A stretch of DNA of 5,824 nucleotides. It comes from Thermoflexibacter sp. (lineage in GTDB: Bacteria; Bacteroidota; Bacteroidia; Cytophagales; Thermoflexibacteraceae). This document shows, piece after piece, positions 1 through 4,795 of the stretch (its first letter is position 1; every line of letters starts with the position of its first letter). The position numbers and the translations under genes were made by a program. The stretch lies in the NCBI GenBank assembly GCA_025455345.1, contig JALOMS010000329.1, forward strand, positions 1 to 5,824, written 5' to 3'. Below the pieces are notes generated by a model. It did no database searches. It saw only the letters and a program-made list of their open reading frames with translations, and was not told the origin of the DNA.

Positions 1-79
1 GATTGGTAATAGCTTCCCAAACTTTTTCTTTAGGAGCATTGATAGTGATTTGTGTTTGTGCAGTGAATAGATTTCTCAT
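1..79 (-). CDS. SRPBCC / AHSA1-like domain protein, N-terminal fragment (runs off left edge)
   Basis: Only the first 26 codons are inside the window, read leftwards from an ATG at 79-77. They begin MRNLFTAQTQITINAPKEKV and continue with WEAITN. A first beta strand followed by the turn 'I-x-A-P-x-E-x-V-W-x-A-I-T/L-x' is the usual opening of SRPBCC (START/Bet v1-like) domains, including the AHSA1-like and polyketide cyclase/dehydrase families. These proteins form a helix-grip fold with a hydrophobic pocket. The ligand or role cannot be told from this fragment, because the discriminating C-terminal helix is missing. The start is supported by an A-rich leader and by an exact TAnnTTTG element on the same strand at 143-150. 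The gene is divergent from the membrane-protein gene at 279. The family call rests on a short stretch, so the subfamily is open. Confidence 0.72.
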   Translation of the reverse strand, partial: MRNLFTAQTQITINAPKEKVWEAITN

Positions 80-142
80 AATTTGTAATAGATTAAAAAA
101 TAAATAAAAAATAAAAAGCAAACAATTTTTAATAATTTTATA

Positions 143-150
143 CAAATGTA
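143..150 (-). promoter_or_regulatory. Candidate -7 promoter element for the SRPBCC-like gene
   Basis: On the minus strand this reads TACATTTG, an exact match to the Bacteroidota -7 consensus TAnnTTTG. Transcription would begin near 136 and give a leader of roughly 55-60 nt before the ATG at 79. I see no good TTG-type -33 element at the usual 19-21 nt spacing, so this is a half-supported promoter. Confidence 0.4.
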
Positions 151-278
151 TTGTTATTTATTGATGTTTATAAAATAATTCTTAAATTTTTTTTATCAAT
201 TTTGAGGATTCAAATCGAATTATTAACTTGAGTAATTGAAAAAATTATTTCACATTTTACCTTAACAATCAATCATTT

Positions 279-629
279 ATGATGAAATTAGTTCTTAAGA
301 TTGTCGTTTCAGCAGTTGCTATTTTATTAACAACTGGCTTGTTGGAAGAATATGGTGTATATGTCAAAGATTTTCTTACTTCATTAAAAGTGGCGGTGGT
401 TTTAGGGCTACTCAATACCTTTATCAAACCTATTTTCAAGTTTTTGACTTTCCCTATTACTTTAGCAACTTTTGGTCTTTCCTTATTAGTCATTAATACA
501 GCTATTATTATGATAGCAGACTTTTATGTAGCCGATTTCCAATTGCCCAATTTCCTATTAGCTTTTGCTTTTGGTTTAGTGGTTTCCGTAGCTACTTATG
601 TATTAGAGATGATTTTTGGATTGGACTAA
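279..629 (+). CDS. Small integral membrane protein, YvlD / phage-holin-4 superfamily
   Basis: This 116-residue protein is almost wholly hydrophobic. About four membrane segments can be seen, near residues 3-22, 36-50, 58-80 and 90-112. The stretch 45-61, LNTFIKPIFKFLTFPIT, together with VINTAIIMIADF at 71-82 (an Asn in the third helix and an Asp at its end), is the hallmark of the YvlD-like family that databases call 'phage holin family protein' (Pfam Phage_holin_4_2). Its length matches the family. Despite the name, most chromosomal members are not prophage lysis genes, and no lysin or phage gene is nearby; the role is unknown, presumably in the cytoplasmic membrane. Two ATGs lie in tandem (279 and 282) and either could be used. 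No Shine-Dalgarno sequence is seen. The next gene starts 142 nt after the stop and has its own promoter candidate. Confidence 0.85.
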   Translation: MMKLVLKIVVSAVAILLTTGLLEEYGVYVKDFLTSLKVAVVLGLLNTFIKPIFKFLTFPITLATFGLSLLVINTAIIMIADFYVADFQLPNFLLAFAFGLVVSVATYVLEMIFGLD

Positions 630-636
630 ATCTAAC

Positions 637-659
637 TCCAATTTGTTTTAAAAATTGGA
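637..659 (+). terminator. Weak hairpin after the YvlD-like gene
   Basis: An 8-bp stem (637-644 with 652-659, TCCAATTT/AAATTGGA) has a 7-nt loop and begins 8 nt after the stop codon at 629. The stem is AU-rich, and it is followed by CAAAAATACGC rather than a clean T-run, so it is a poor intrinsic terminator. It may instead be a transcript-end stabiliser or chance. Confidence 0.25.
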
Positions 660-738
660 CAAAAATACGCTGAATTTTTTATTCCTGAGTTTATCTCAAA
701 TTTTGCGAATGATGACCTCATTAATATCTCTAAATTCG

Positions 739-746
739 TATTTTTG
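739..746 (+). promoter_or_regulatory. Candidate -7 promoter element for the SCO1 gene
   Basis: TATTTTTG matches TAnnTTTG exactly. Transcription would start around 752, about 20 nt before the ATG at 772. It lies downstream of the alternative TTG start at 655 and so supports the shorter protein. No clear -33 TTG at the expected spacing is seen. Confidence 0.42.
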
Positions 747-771
747 CAAAAATAATCACTCAACAATAACC

Positions 772-1419
772 ATGAAATCATACTTCTTATTTTACAGCTA
801 TTTATTACTTATTTTCTTTTGTTTTTCTTGTTCTCAAGAACGAAGTCTGCCGATTTTAGGAGAAAAGAAAACAACTACCAAGACCATAAATGGAGAACAA
901 GTTATAGATACTATCTATCATCAAATCCCTGATTTCAAGTTTGTTAATCAAGATAGTCTTTGGATTTCCCAAGAAGACTTCAAAGATAAAATCTATATTG
1001 TAGATTTCTTTTTTACGTCCTGCCCAACTATTTGCCCTATTATGAAAACCCAAATGCTTCGGTTACACGAACATTTCAAAGGTAATCCTGCTATCAAAAT
1101 CCTCTCACATACGATAGACCCCTACCACGATACAGTAGGTGTGCTGAAAGACTATGCTACTCGTTTAGAAGTAGATACGAAACAATGGAATTTTGTAACA
1201 GGGGAGAAAGACAAGATATACGAAATCGCGGCAAAAGGATATTTTGTTTCTGCCAAAGAAGATAAAAATGAAGCAGGTGGTTTTATACATAGTGGGGCGT
1301 TTGTATTGGTGGACAAAAATCGCAGGGTAAGGGGGTATTATGACGGAACAAAGACAGAAAAGGTAGATTTGCTTATGCAAGACATTGAATTACTATTAAA
1401 AGAAGGAATAACAAATTAG
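772..1419 (+). CDS. SCO1/SenC/PrrC family copper-binding thioredoxin-fold lipoprotein
   Basis: SCO proteins deliver copper to, or keep reduced, the CuA site of cytochrome c oxidase, and act on the outer face of the cytoplasmic membrane. Read from the ATG at 772, this one has 215 residues. A Lys and a hydrophobic helix (residues 2-19) end at Cys20, a lipoprotein-type signal with an unusual box (Cys-Phe-Ser-Cys). The thioredoxin-like domain follows from about 50. It carries the SCO signature DFFFTSCPTICPIM, with copper-ligating Cys84 and Cys88, then SHTIDPYHDT (112-121), and the third ligand His173 in FIHSGAFVLVD. All three metal ligands are present, so the protein should be functional. The frame stays open upstream to a TTG at 655, but that would bury the signal peptide behind 39 residues and lies before the likely promoter. 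No oxidase gene is in view. A strong terminator follows the stop. Confidence 0.93.
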   Translation: MKSYFLFYSYLLLIFFCFSCSQERSLPILGEKKTTTKTINGEQVIDTIYHQIPDFKFVNQDSLWISQEDFKDKIYIVDFFFTSCPTICPIMKTQMLRLHEHFKGNPAIKILSHTIDPYHDTVGVLKDYATRLEVDTKQWNFVTGEKDKIYEIAAKGYFVSAKEDKNEAGGFIHSGAFVLVDKNRRVRGYYDGTKTEKVDLLMQDIELLLKEGITN

Positions 1420-1428
1420 GGCTTTATA

Positions 1429-1467
1429 AAAAGAAAATCCACTTCATTGTAAAGTGGATTTTCTTTT
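1429..1467. terminator. Bidirectional intrinsic terminator between SCO1 and the RsbW-like gene
   Basis: A perfect 16-bp stem (1429-1444 with 1452-1467) encloses the 7-nt loop CATTGTA. The core is ATCCACTT/AAGTGGAT, flanked by A-rich and T-rich arms that supply a U-tract in either direction. It begins 9 nt after the SCO1 stop and ends 2 nt before the stop codon of the convergent gene, so one structure can serve both. Confidence 0.88.
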
Positions 1468-1469
1468 AT

Positions 1470-1895
1470 TTATCTATTTGCTTGTGGTATAGACTTGTAC
1501 AATCGGCAAATATTATGCCCTTCGCGACGCTCCAATTCTATATCATCCATTATCTTTTTTACTAATATTAGCCCAATACTACCATTCTTCTTATCATTAA
1601 TAATTTGCTGTATATCAGGAACTTTGTATTCTAACAAATTAAAATTATCATTGGATTGGTCGTGTATCTCAAAGATAAAAGTATTATTCTCACGCCTAAT
1701 TTTGACCTCAAGCAAGTCATTCTTATTACAATGATGAGAATGAATAATCAAATTTGCACAAATCTCATCTATGGCAAGTTTGATAAAATAAATATCTTCT
1801 GGAGATACTTGATATCTATTCAAGACATTCTCCACAAAACATCTAATTTCTTGAAGATTTTCCTTAGTGCATGGTATTTGTAAACTGTGCATCAT
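1470..1895 (-). CDS. RsbW/SpoIIAB-like anti-sigma ATP-binding protein (GHKL, HATPase_c_2)
   Basis: This 141-residue single-domain protein is of the size of anti-sigma-factor serine kinases, which bind a regulatory target and are released when a dephosphorylated STAS partner binds; they inactivate that partner by phosphorylating its serine. The GHKL boxes are in order: the N box at about 39-53 (IKLAIDEICANLIIHSH, with Glu44 and Asn48), a G1-like region from Asp79 (HDQSNDNF), and the G2 box GSIGLILVKKIMD (105-117). The G1 box reads Asp-Gln-Ser where many relatives have Asp-x-Gly, so it departs from the family there. Starts at 1895 or 1892 (tandem ATGs) both overlap the end of the upstream STAS gene by 29-32 nt, which suggests translational coupling. 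No other Met is available before the N box. The target is unknown: no sigma factor is in the window. Confidence 0.86.
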   Translation of the reverse strand: MMHSLQIPCTKENLQEIRCFVENVLNRYQVSPEDIYFIKLAIDEICANLIIHSHHCNKNDLLEVKIRRENNTFIFEIHDQSNDNFNLLEYKVPDIQQIINDKKNGSIGLILVKKIMDDIELERREGHNICRLYKSIPQANR

Positions 1896-2226
1896 CTACG
1901 TAATTTTTTGCTTCTTCTTTAGATTCTTTAATGACTATCAGTAGGTCTAAGCCTAAAATCTTAAAAACAGTTTGGATTTTTTCACTCATTCCATACAGAA
2001 CCAAATGAATATTGTTCTGTGTACATTCTTCTAAGCGGGAAGTAAAAGCACCAATACCCGGAGAAGAAATATAATCCAACTGGGAGCAATCTATGAATAT
2101 ATTTTTCTGCCTTGAGTTAATTGCCTCTTCCAAAGCACTATCAAATATAACTGAAGAACTTGCATCCAAATCTCCTATGATACTGATAATATGAAACCTA
2201 TCTTCATTGTTTATTAAGAGTTCCAT
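1864..2226 (-). CDS. STAS-domain anti-sigma-factor antagonist (SpoIIAA/RsbV-like)
   Basis: The protein has 120 residues with a STAS fold: an opening strand pair to about 20, GDLDASSS (18-25), IFIDCSQLDYISSPGIGAF (43-61), then IHLVLYGMSEKIQTVFKILG (73-92). The motif I-S-S-P-G-I-G aligns with I-D-S-S-G-L-G of SpoIIAA; Ser55 falls on the phosphorylated serine, while the preceding Asp is Ser54 and the following Ser is Pro56. Such proteins, when unphosphorylated, bind the RsbW-like kinase and free its target. The kinase gene overlaps the last 32 nt, so the two form a pair on one transcript. The final 15 or so residues extend past the fold. On the minus strand a weak -7-like TTACTTTG lies at 2285-2292 (five of six consensus bases), which would give a leader of about 50 nt; no -33 is seen. 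A PP2C phosphatase, the usual third partner, is absent from the window. Confidence 0.87.
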   Translation of the reverse strand: MELLINNEDRFHIISIIGDLDASSSVIFDSALEEAINSRQKNIFIDCSQLDYISSPGIGAFTSRLEECTQNNIHLVLYGMSEKIQTVFKILGLDLLIVIKESKEEAKNYVDDAQFTNTMH

Positions 2227-2383
2227 CGAAGTATATTTACGTTTTGAGAAAAAATAAGTTTACTAAATTATTACTATTTTTTTACAAAGTAAGTTTTTTA
2301 TTACTTTTTCGTAAATATTTTCATCTGCTTGCCTATTATTCCCTCAAATTTACTGATATGCCATAGCTTAAGTAAGTGTGCAA

Positions 2384-2423
2384 AATAAAAAGACCTTCCT
2401 TATACAGGAAAGGTCTTTTTATT
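2384..2423 (-). terminator. Intrinsic terminator downstream of groEL
   Basis: An inverted repeat has its core at 2391-2400 and 2406-2416 (AGACCTTCCT with AGGAAAGGTCT, one bulged base at 2409) around the loop TATAC, extended by seven A-T pairs to 2384 and 2423. Read on the minus strand it begins 20 nt after the groEL stop and ends in TTTTTATTTTG, a good U-tract. It separates groEL from the STAS gene, which lies further on in the same direction. Confidence 0.88.
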
Positions 2424-2443
2424 AATTATATGATTTTAGATGA

Positions 2444-4072
2444 TTACATCATTCCGCCCATTCCACCGCCGTGTGGCATAGCTGGAGCCGCTTTTTCTTC
2501 TGGCTCATCTGCTACTACACACTCTGTGGTGAGTAACAATGCGGCAATAGAAGCCGCATTTTCCAATGCCAAACGAGTTACTTTGGTTGGGTCGATAATA
2601 CCTACGGCAAACATATTCTCATATTTGTCATCGCGTGCATTATAACCAAAATCATCTTTGCCTTCTTTTACTTTTTGAACTACTACAGAGCCTTCGCCAC
2701 CAGCATTAGCTACGATTGTTCTCAAAGGAGATTCTAAAGCTACTCTGATGATATTTACACCTGTAGCTTGGTCTTCGTTAGCTACTTTTACATTGTCAAG
2801 GGCTTTGATAGCTCTGATTAGCGCAACACCGCCACCTGCTACGATACCTTCTTGTACTGCGGCTCTTGTAGCGTGCAATGCGTCATCTACTCTATCTTTC
2901 TTTTCTTTCATTTCTACTTCGGTAGCCGCTCCGATATAAAGGATAGCTACGCCACCAGAGAGTTTAGCCAAACGCTCTTGTAGTTTTTCTTTATCGTAAT
3001 CAGAAGTAGTAACGTCGATTTGAGCTTTGATTTGATTGACACGAGCTTGGATTTCATCACTTTTACCTGCGCCATTTACGATGGTAGTATTGTCTTTGTC
3101 AATGATGATTTTCTCTGCTCTACCAAGGTAATGTAATGTAGCATTTTCTAATTTATAACCTCTTTCTTCAGAGATTACAGTACCACCTGTAAGAATAGCA
3201 ATATCTTCTAACATTGCTTTTCTTCTATCACCAAAGCCAGGGGCTTTTACTGCGGCTACTCTCAATGCTCCTCTGATTTTGTTTACTACCAAAGTTGCCA
3301 ATGCTTCACCATCTACATCTTCAGAAATAATCACCAAAGGTTTGCCTGTTTGTGCTGCCGCTTCAAGTATAGGCAACAACTCTTTCATGGAAGAGATTTT
3401 CTTGTCATAGATAAGAACGAAAGCATTTTCTAATTCTGCTTCCATTTTATCAGTATTAGTTACGAAGTAAGGAGATAGGTAGCCTCTGTCAAATTGCATA
3501 CCTTCTACAGTTTTTACTTCAGTTTCTGTACCTCTTGCTTCTTCTACGGTGATAACACCATCTCTGCCTACTTTTTCCATTGCATTAGAAATCATGTTAC
3601 CGATTTCTTCGTCGCTATTTGCAGAAATCGTAGCAACTTGTGCTATTTCGCTTGCATTGGAGATAGGTTTAGATTGAGATTTGAGGTTTTCCACTACGGC
3701 AACTACGGCTTTATCAATGCCTCTTTTCAAGTCCATAGGATTTGCGCCAGCCGCCACGTTCTTGATACCGATAGAGAAAATGGCTTGCGCCAATACAGTT
3801 GCAGTAGTCGTACCATCACCTGCGCTATCTGCTGTCTTAGAAGCTACCTCTTTTACTAACTGCGCTCCCATGTTCTCGATAGCGTCTTTGAGTTCGATTT
3901 CCTTTGCTACAGTGATACCGTCTTTGGTTACAGCAGGAGACCCAAACTTCTTGTCGAGGATAACATTACGACCTTTTGGACCCAAAGTAACTTTCACAGC
4001 ATCAGCCAAAGTATCAACGCCTTTTTTCAACTTATCTCTTGCGTCTGTATCGAATACAATTTTCTTTGCCAT
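2444..4072 (-). CDS. groEL: Chaperonin GroEL (Hsp60)
   Basis: GroEL forms the double seven-membered ring that encloses unfolded proteins in the cytoplasm, using ATP and the GroES lid. All 542 residues are present, the usual length. The sequence shows the ATP-site motifs TLGPKGRNV (29-37), Asp51 in TKDGITV, and GDGTTTATVLA (85-95, Asp86). The apical domain covers roughly 190-375. The second equatorial part has Asp397, matching the catalytic Asp398 of E. coli, and the family signature AAVQEGIVAGGG (404-415). The tail ends in the Gly/Met repeat GGGMGGMM that lines the chamber floor. It lies 144 nt after groES, a wide gap for this pair. The start at 4072 gives the normal N-terminus MAKKIVFDTDAR and is preceded by A-rich sequence without a Shine-Dalgarno motif. 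A terminator follows the stop. Nothing essential is missing. Confidence 0.99.
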   Translation of the reverse strand: MAKKIVFDTDARDKLKKGVDTLADAVKVTLGPKGRNVILDKKFGSPAVTKDGITVAKEIELKDAIENMGAQLVKEVASKTADSAGDGTTTATVLAQAIFSIGIKNVAAGANPMDLKRGIDKAVVAVVENLKSQSKPISNASEIAQVATISANSDEEIGNMISNAMEKVGRDGVITVEEARGTETEVKTVEGMQFDRGYLSPYFVTNTDKMEAELENAFVLIYDKKISSMKELLPILEAAAQTGKPLVIISEDVDGEALATLVVNKIRGALRVAAVKAPGFGDRRKAMLEDIAILTGGTVISEERGYKLENATLHYLGRAEKIIIDKDNTTIVNGAGKSDEIQARVNQIKAQIDVTTSDYDKEKLQERLAKLSGGVAILYIGAATEVEMKEKKDRVDDALHATRAAVQEGIVAGGGVALIRAIKALDNVKVANEDQATGVNIIRVALESPLRTIVANAGGEGSVVVQKVKEGKDDFGYNARDDKYENMFAVGIIDPTKVTRLALENAASIAALLLTTECVVADEPEEKAAPAMPHGGGMGGMM

Positions 4073-4139
4073 TTTATTTATGAGTTTTAATGTTTAACAA
4101 ATTTGATTTTTTGAAATGTGTGTTTGTTTGGTCTTTCAG

Positions 4140-4216
4140 ATTTAGTATTTATTAGAATTTAGTATCTATACGAAATAGTATAAAAACTAAAAAACATCTC
4201 TAAATCTGTAGTTTTT
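4140..4216. repeat. Direct and inverted repeats in the groES-groEL spacer
   Basis: The 144-bp spacer holds ATTTAGTAT twice (4140-4148 and 4157-4165, 17 bp apart), a small inverted repeat TATAC-GAAATA-GTATA (4167-4182), and AAAAACTA at 4182-4189 pairing with TAGTTTTT at 4209-4216 across a 19-nt loop. On the minus strand that last hairpin starts immediately after the groES stop codon. The stems are weak and AT-rich. They could trim or stabilise the groES transcript end, or be chance. Confidence 0.35.
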
Positions 4217-4495
4217 TTAAAGTATTGCGAAAATATCTGATTCGCGCATGATGAGATATTCTTTGCCATCGACAGTGATTTCTGTACCAGCATATTTGCC
4301 ATAAAGTACAGTATCATTCACTTTCACGGTAAGAGGCTCATCTTTTTTGCCTGTCCCAACAGCGACTACCACGCCTTTTTGTGGTTTCTCTTTCGCTGTA
4401 TCAGGAATGAATAAACCAGATGCGGTTTTTTCTTCTGCTGGCGCAGGTTCTACCAGAACTCTGTCAGCTAAAGGTTTAATGCTAATGTTTGACAT
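4217..4495 (-). CDS. groES: Co-chaperonin GroES (Hsp10)
   Basis: GroES is the seven-membered lid of the GroEL chamber. This copy has 92 residues, close to the usual 90-100. It opens with ISIKPLADRVLVEP, the conserved first strand region. The mobile loop (about 18-38) carries the GroEL-contacting hydrophobic trio Leu28-Phe29-Ile30 in SGLFIPDTAKEKPQKG, and the family's GVVVAVGTG (41-49), DTVLYGKYAGTEI (61-73) and the closing YLIMRESDI (80-88) follow. It is the first gene of the groES-groEL unit; an exact -7 element lies about 63 nt upstream. I see no CIRCE-type inverted repeat (TTAGCACTC/GAGTGCTAA) in the leader, so HrcA control by that site is not supported. Confidence 0.98.
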   Translation of the reverse strand: MSNISIKPLADRVLVEPAPAEEKTASGLFIPDTAKEKPQKGVVVAVGTGKKDEPLTVKVNDTVLYGKYAGTEITVDGKEYLIMRESDIFAIL

Positions 4496-4530
4496 GATTT
4501 TACAATAAAATAATGTAATGAAGAATTTAA

Positions 4531-4550
4531 AAAAATGAATATTCTTTTTT
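4531..4550. repeat. Imperfect palindrome in the groES leader
   Basis: GAATATTC (4537-4544) is flanked by A-run and T-run arms (4531-4535 and 4546-4550), with one T-T mismatch on each side of the core. It lies just downstream of the predicted groES -7 element, close to the likely transcription start, where a repressor site could act. The palindrome has no loop, so it is a DNA-site rather than an RNA-hairpin candidate. It is AT-rich and may be chance. Confidence 0.25.
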
Positions 4551-4557
4551 GAAGGCG

Positions 4558-4565
4558 CAAAACTA
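4558..4565 (-). promoter_or_regulatory. Candidate -7 promoter element for groES-groEL
   Basis: On the minus strand this reads TAGTTTTG, an exact TAnnTTTG match. It predicts a transcription start near 4551 and a leader of about 56 nt before the groES ATG. At the -33 position there is only GTTTA, not a clear TTG, so the upstream half is weak. Confidence 0.5.
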
Positions 4566-4618
4566 AGTAAGTTTTGGCTAATAAACTTTAAAATTTCGTT
4601 TTTGTTTTAGCATTTTGT

Positions 4619-4672
4619 ATGCCATGCCACTATCAGGGCTTTTTATTGGTATTTTTGACACTTTTCATTTAG
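4619..4672 (+). CDS. Possible 17-codon leader ORF before the peroxidase gene
   Basis: ATG at 4619 opens a 17-residue frame, MPCHYQGFLLVFLTLFI, rich in Leu and Phe, closing at TAG 4670-4672. Its stop falls between the first and second segments of the alternative hairpins at 4656-4727. An overlapping frame from the ATG at 4624 reaches 4695 (23 codons). Neither has a recognisable ribosome site or homology I know of. It is listed only because of where its end falls. Confidence 0.15.
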   Translation: MPCHYQGFLLVFLTLFI

Positions 4673-4737
4673 GATTGTGTCAGTTTTTTTGTTAAAAAAT
4701 TTAAAAACCTGACATTTTTGCAGGTTTAAAGTTTTTT
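4656..4737 (+). promoter_or_regulatory. Set of mutually exclusive hairpins with T-runs (attenuator-like)
   Basis: There are four segments. Segment 1 is TGACAC (4656-4661). Segment 2 is GTGTCAG plus a T-run (4677-4688). Segment 3 is AAAAACCTGACA (4703-4714). Segment 4 is CAGGTTT (4721-4727). Segments 1:2 pair over 6 bp plus a wobble and are followed by seven Ts (4684-4690). Segments 2:3 pair over TGTCAG/CTGACA and five A-U pairs with one bulge. Segments 3:4 pair over 7 bp and are followed by AAAG and six Ts (4732-4737). On the plus strand this lies 59 nt before the peroxidase ATG. No upstream plus-strand promoter is clear. Hairpin 3:4 also has a T-rich 3' side on the minus strand. Confidence 0.3.
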
Positions 4738-4795
4738 ATTTTCCATTCAACCATTTCATACATTTTAGCGTTTTGATTAGAAATCTTATACAAAT

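Larger units (their letters stand above)
4496..4795. other. Divergent intergenic region between groES and the peroxidase gene
   Basis: These 300 nt contain no convincing gene. Leftward they hold the groES leader and -7 element. Rightward they hold a series of short inverted repeats with T-runs (4656-4737) and a tiny ORF (4619-4672), listed separately. A weak -7-like TACATTTT (five of six consensus bases) at 4759-4766 could serve the peroxidase gene with a very short leader. No -33 element is evident for either gene. Confidence 0.6.

Noticed and set aside
80..278. Plus-strand promoter for the YvlD-like gene
   Set aside because: The best match, CAATTTTG at 197-204, fits five of six consensus bases and has no -33 partner; the region is otherwise plain AT-rich sequence.
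279..629. Prophage holin as evidence for a phage remnant
   Set aside because: The superfamily name is misleading: YvlD-like members are widespread chromosomal membrane proteins, and no lysin, integrase or structural phage gene is nearby.
655..771. N-terminal extension of the SCO1 reading frame
   Set aside because: It starts at TTG, lies before the likely promoter, and would place the signal helix 39 residues inside the protein.
1495..1883. Plus-strand frames antisense to the RsbW-like gene
   Set aside because: The minus-strand frame has clear GHKL motifs; the opposite frames show none.
2376..2645. Plus-strand open frame of 89 codons over the groEL 3' end and terminator
   Set aside because: It is antisense to groEL, spans the terminator, and its protein is low-complexity with no family resemblance.
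3494..4097. Long plus-strand frames antisense to groEL (3494-3859 and 3681-4097)
   Set aside because: They are shadows of a strongly conserved coding sequence on the minus strand; the compositions are odd and no domain is recognisable.
4140..4182. CRISPR-like or tandem repeat array in the groES-groEL spacer
   Set aside because: There are only two 9-bp copies, with no regular array and no spacers of CRISPR size.
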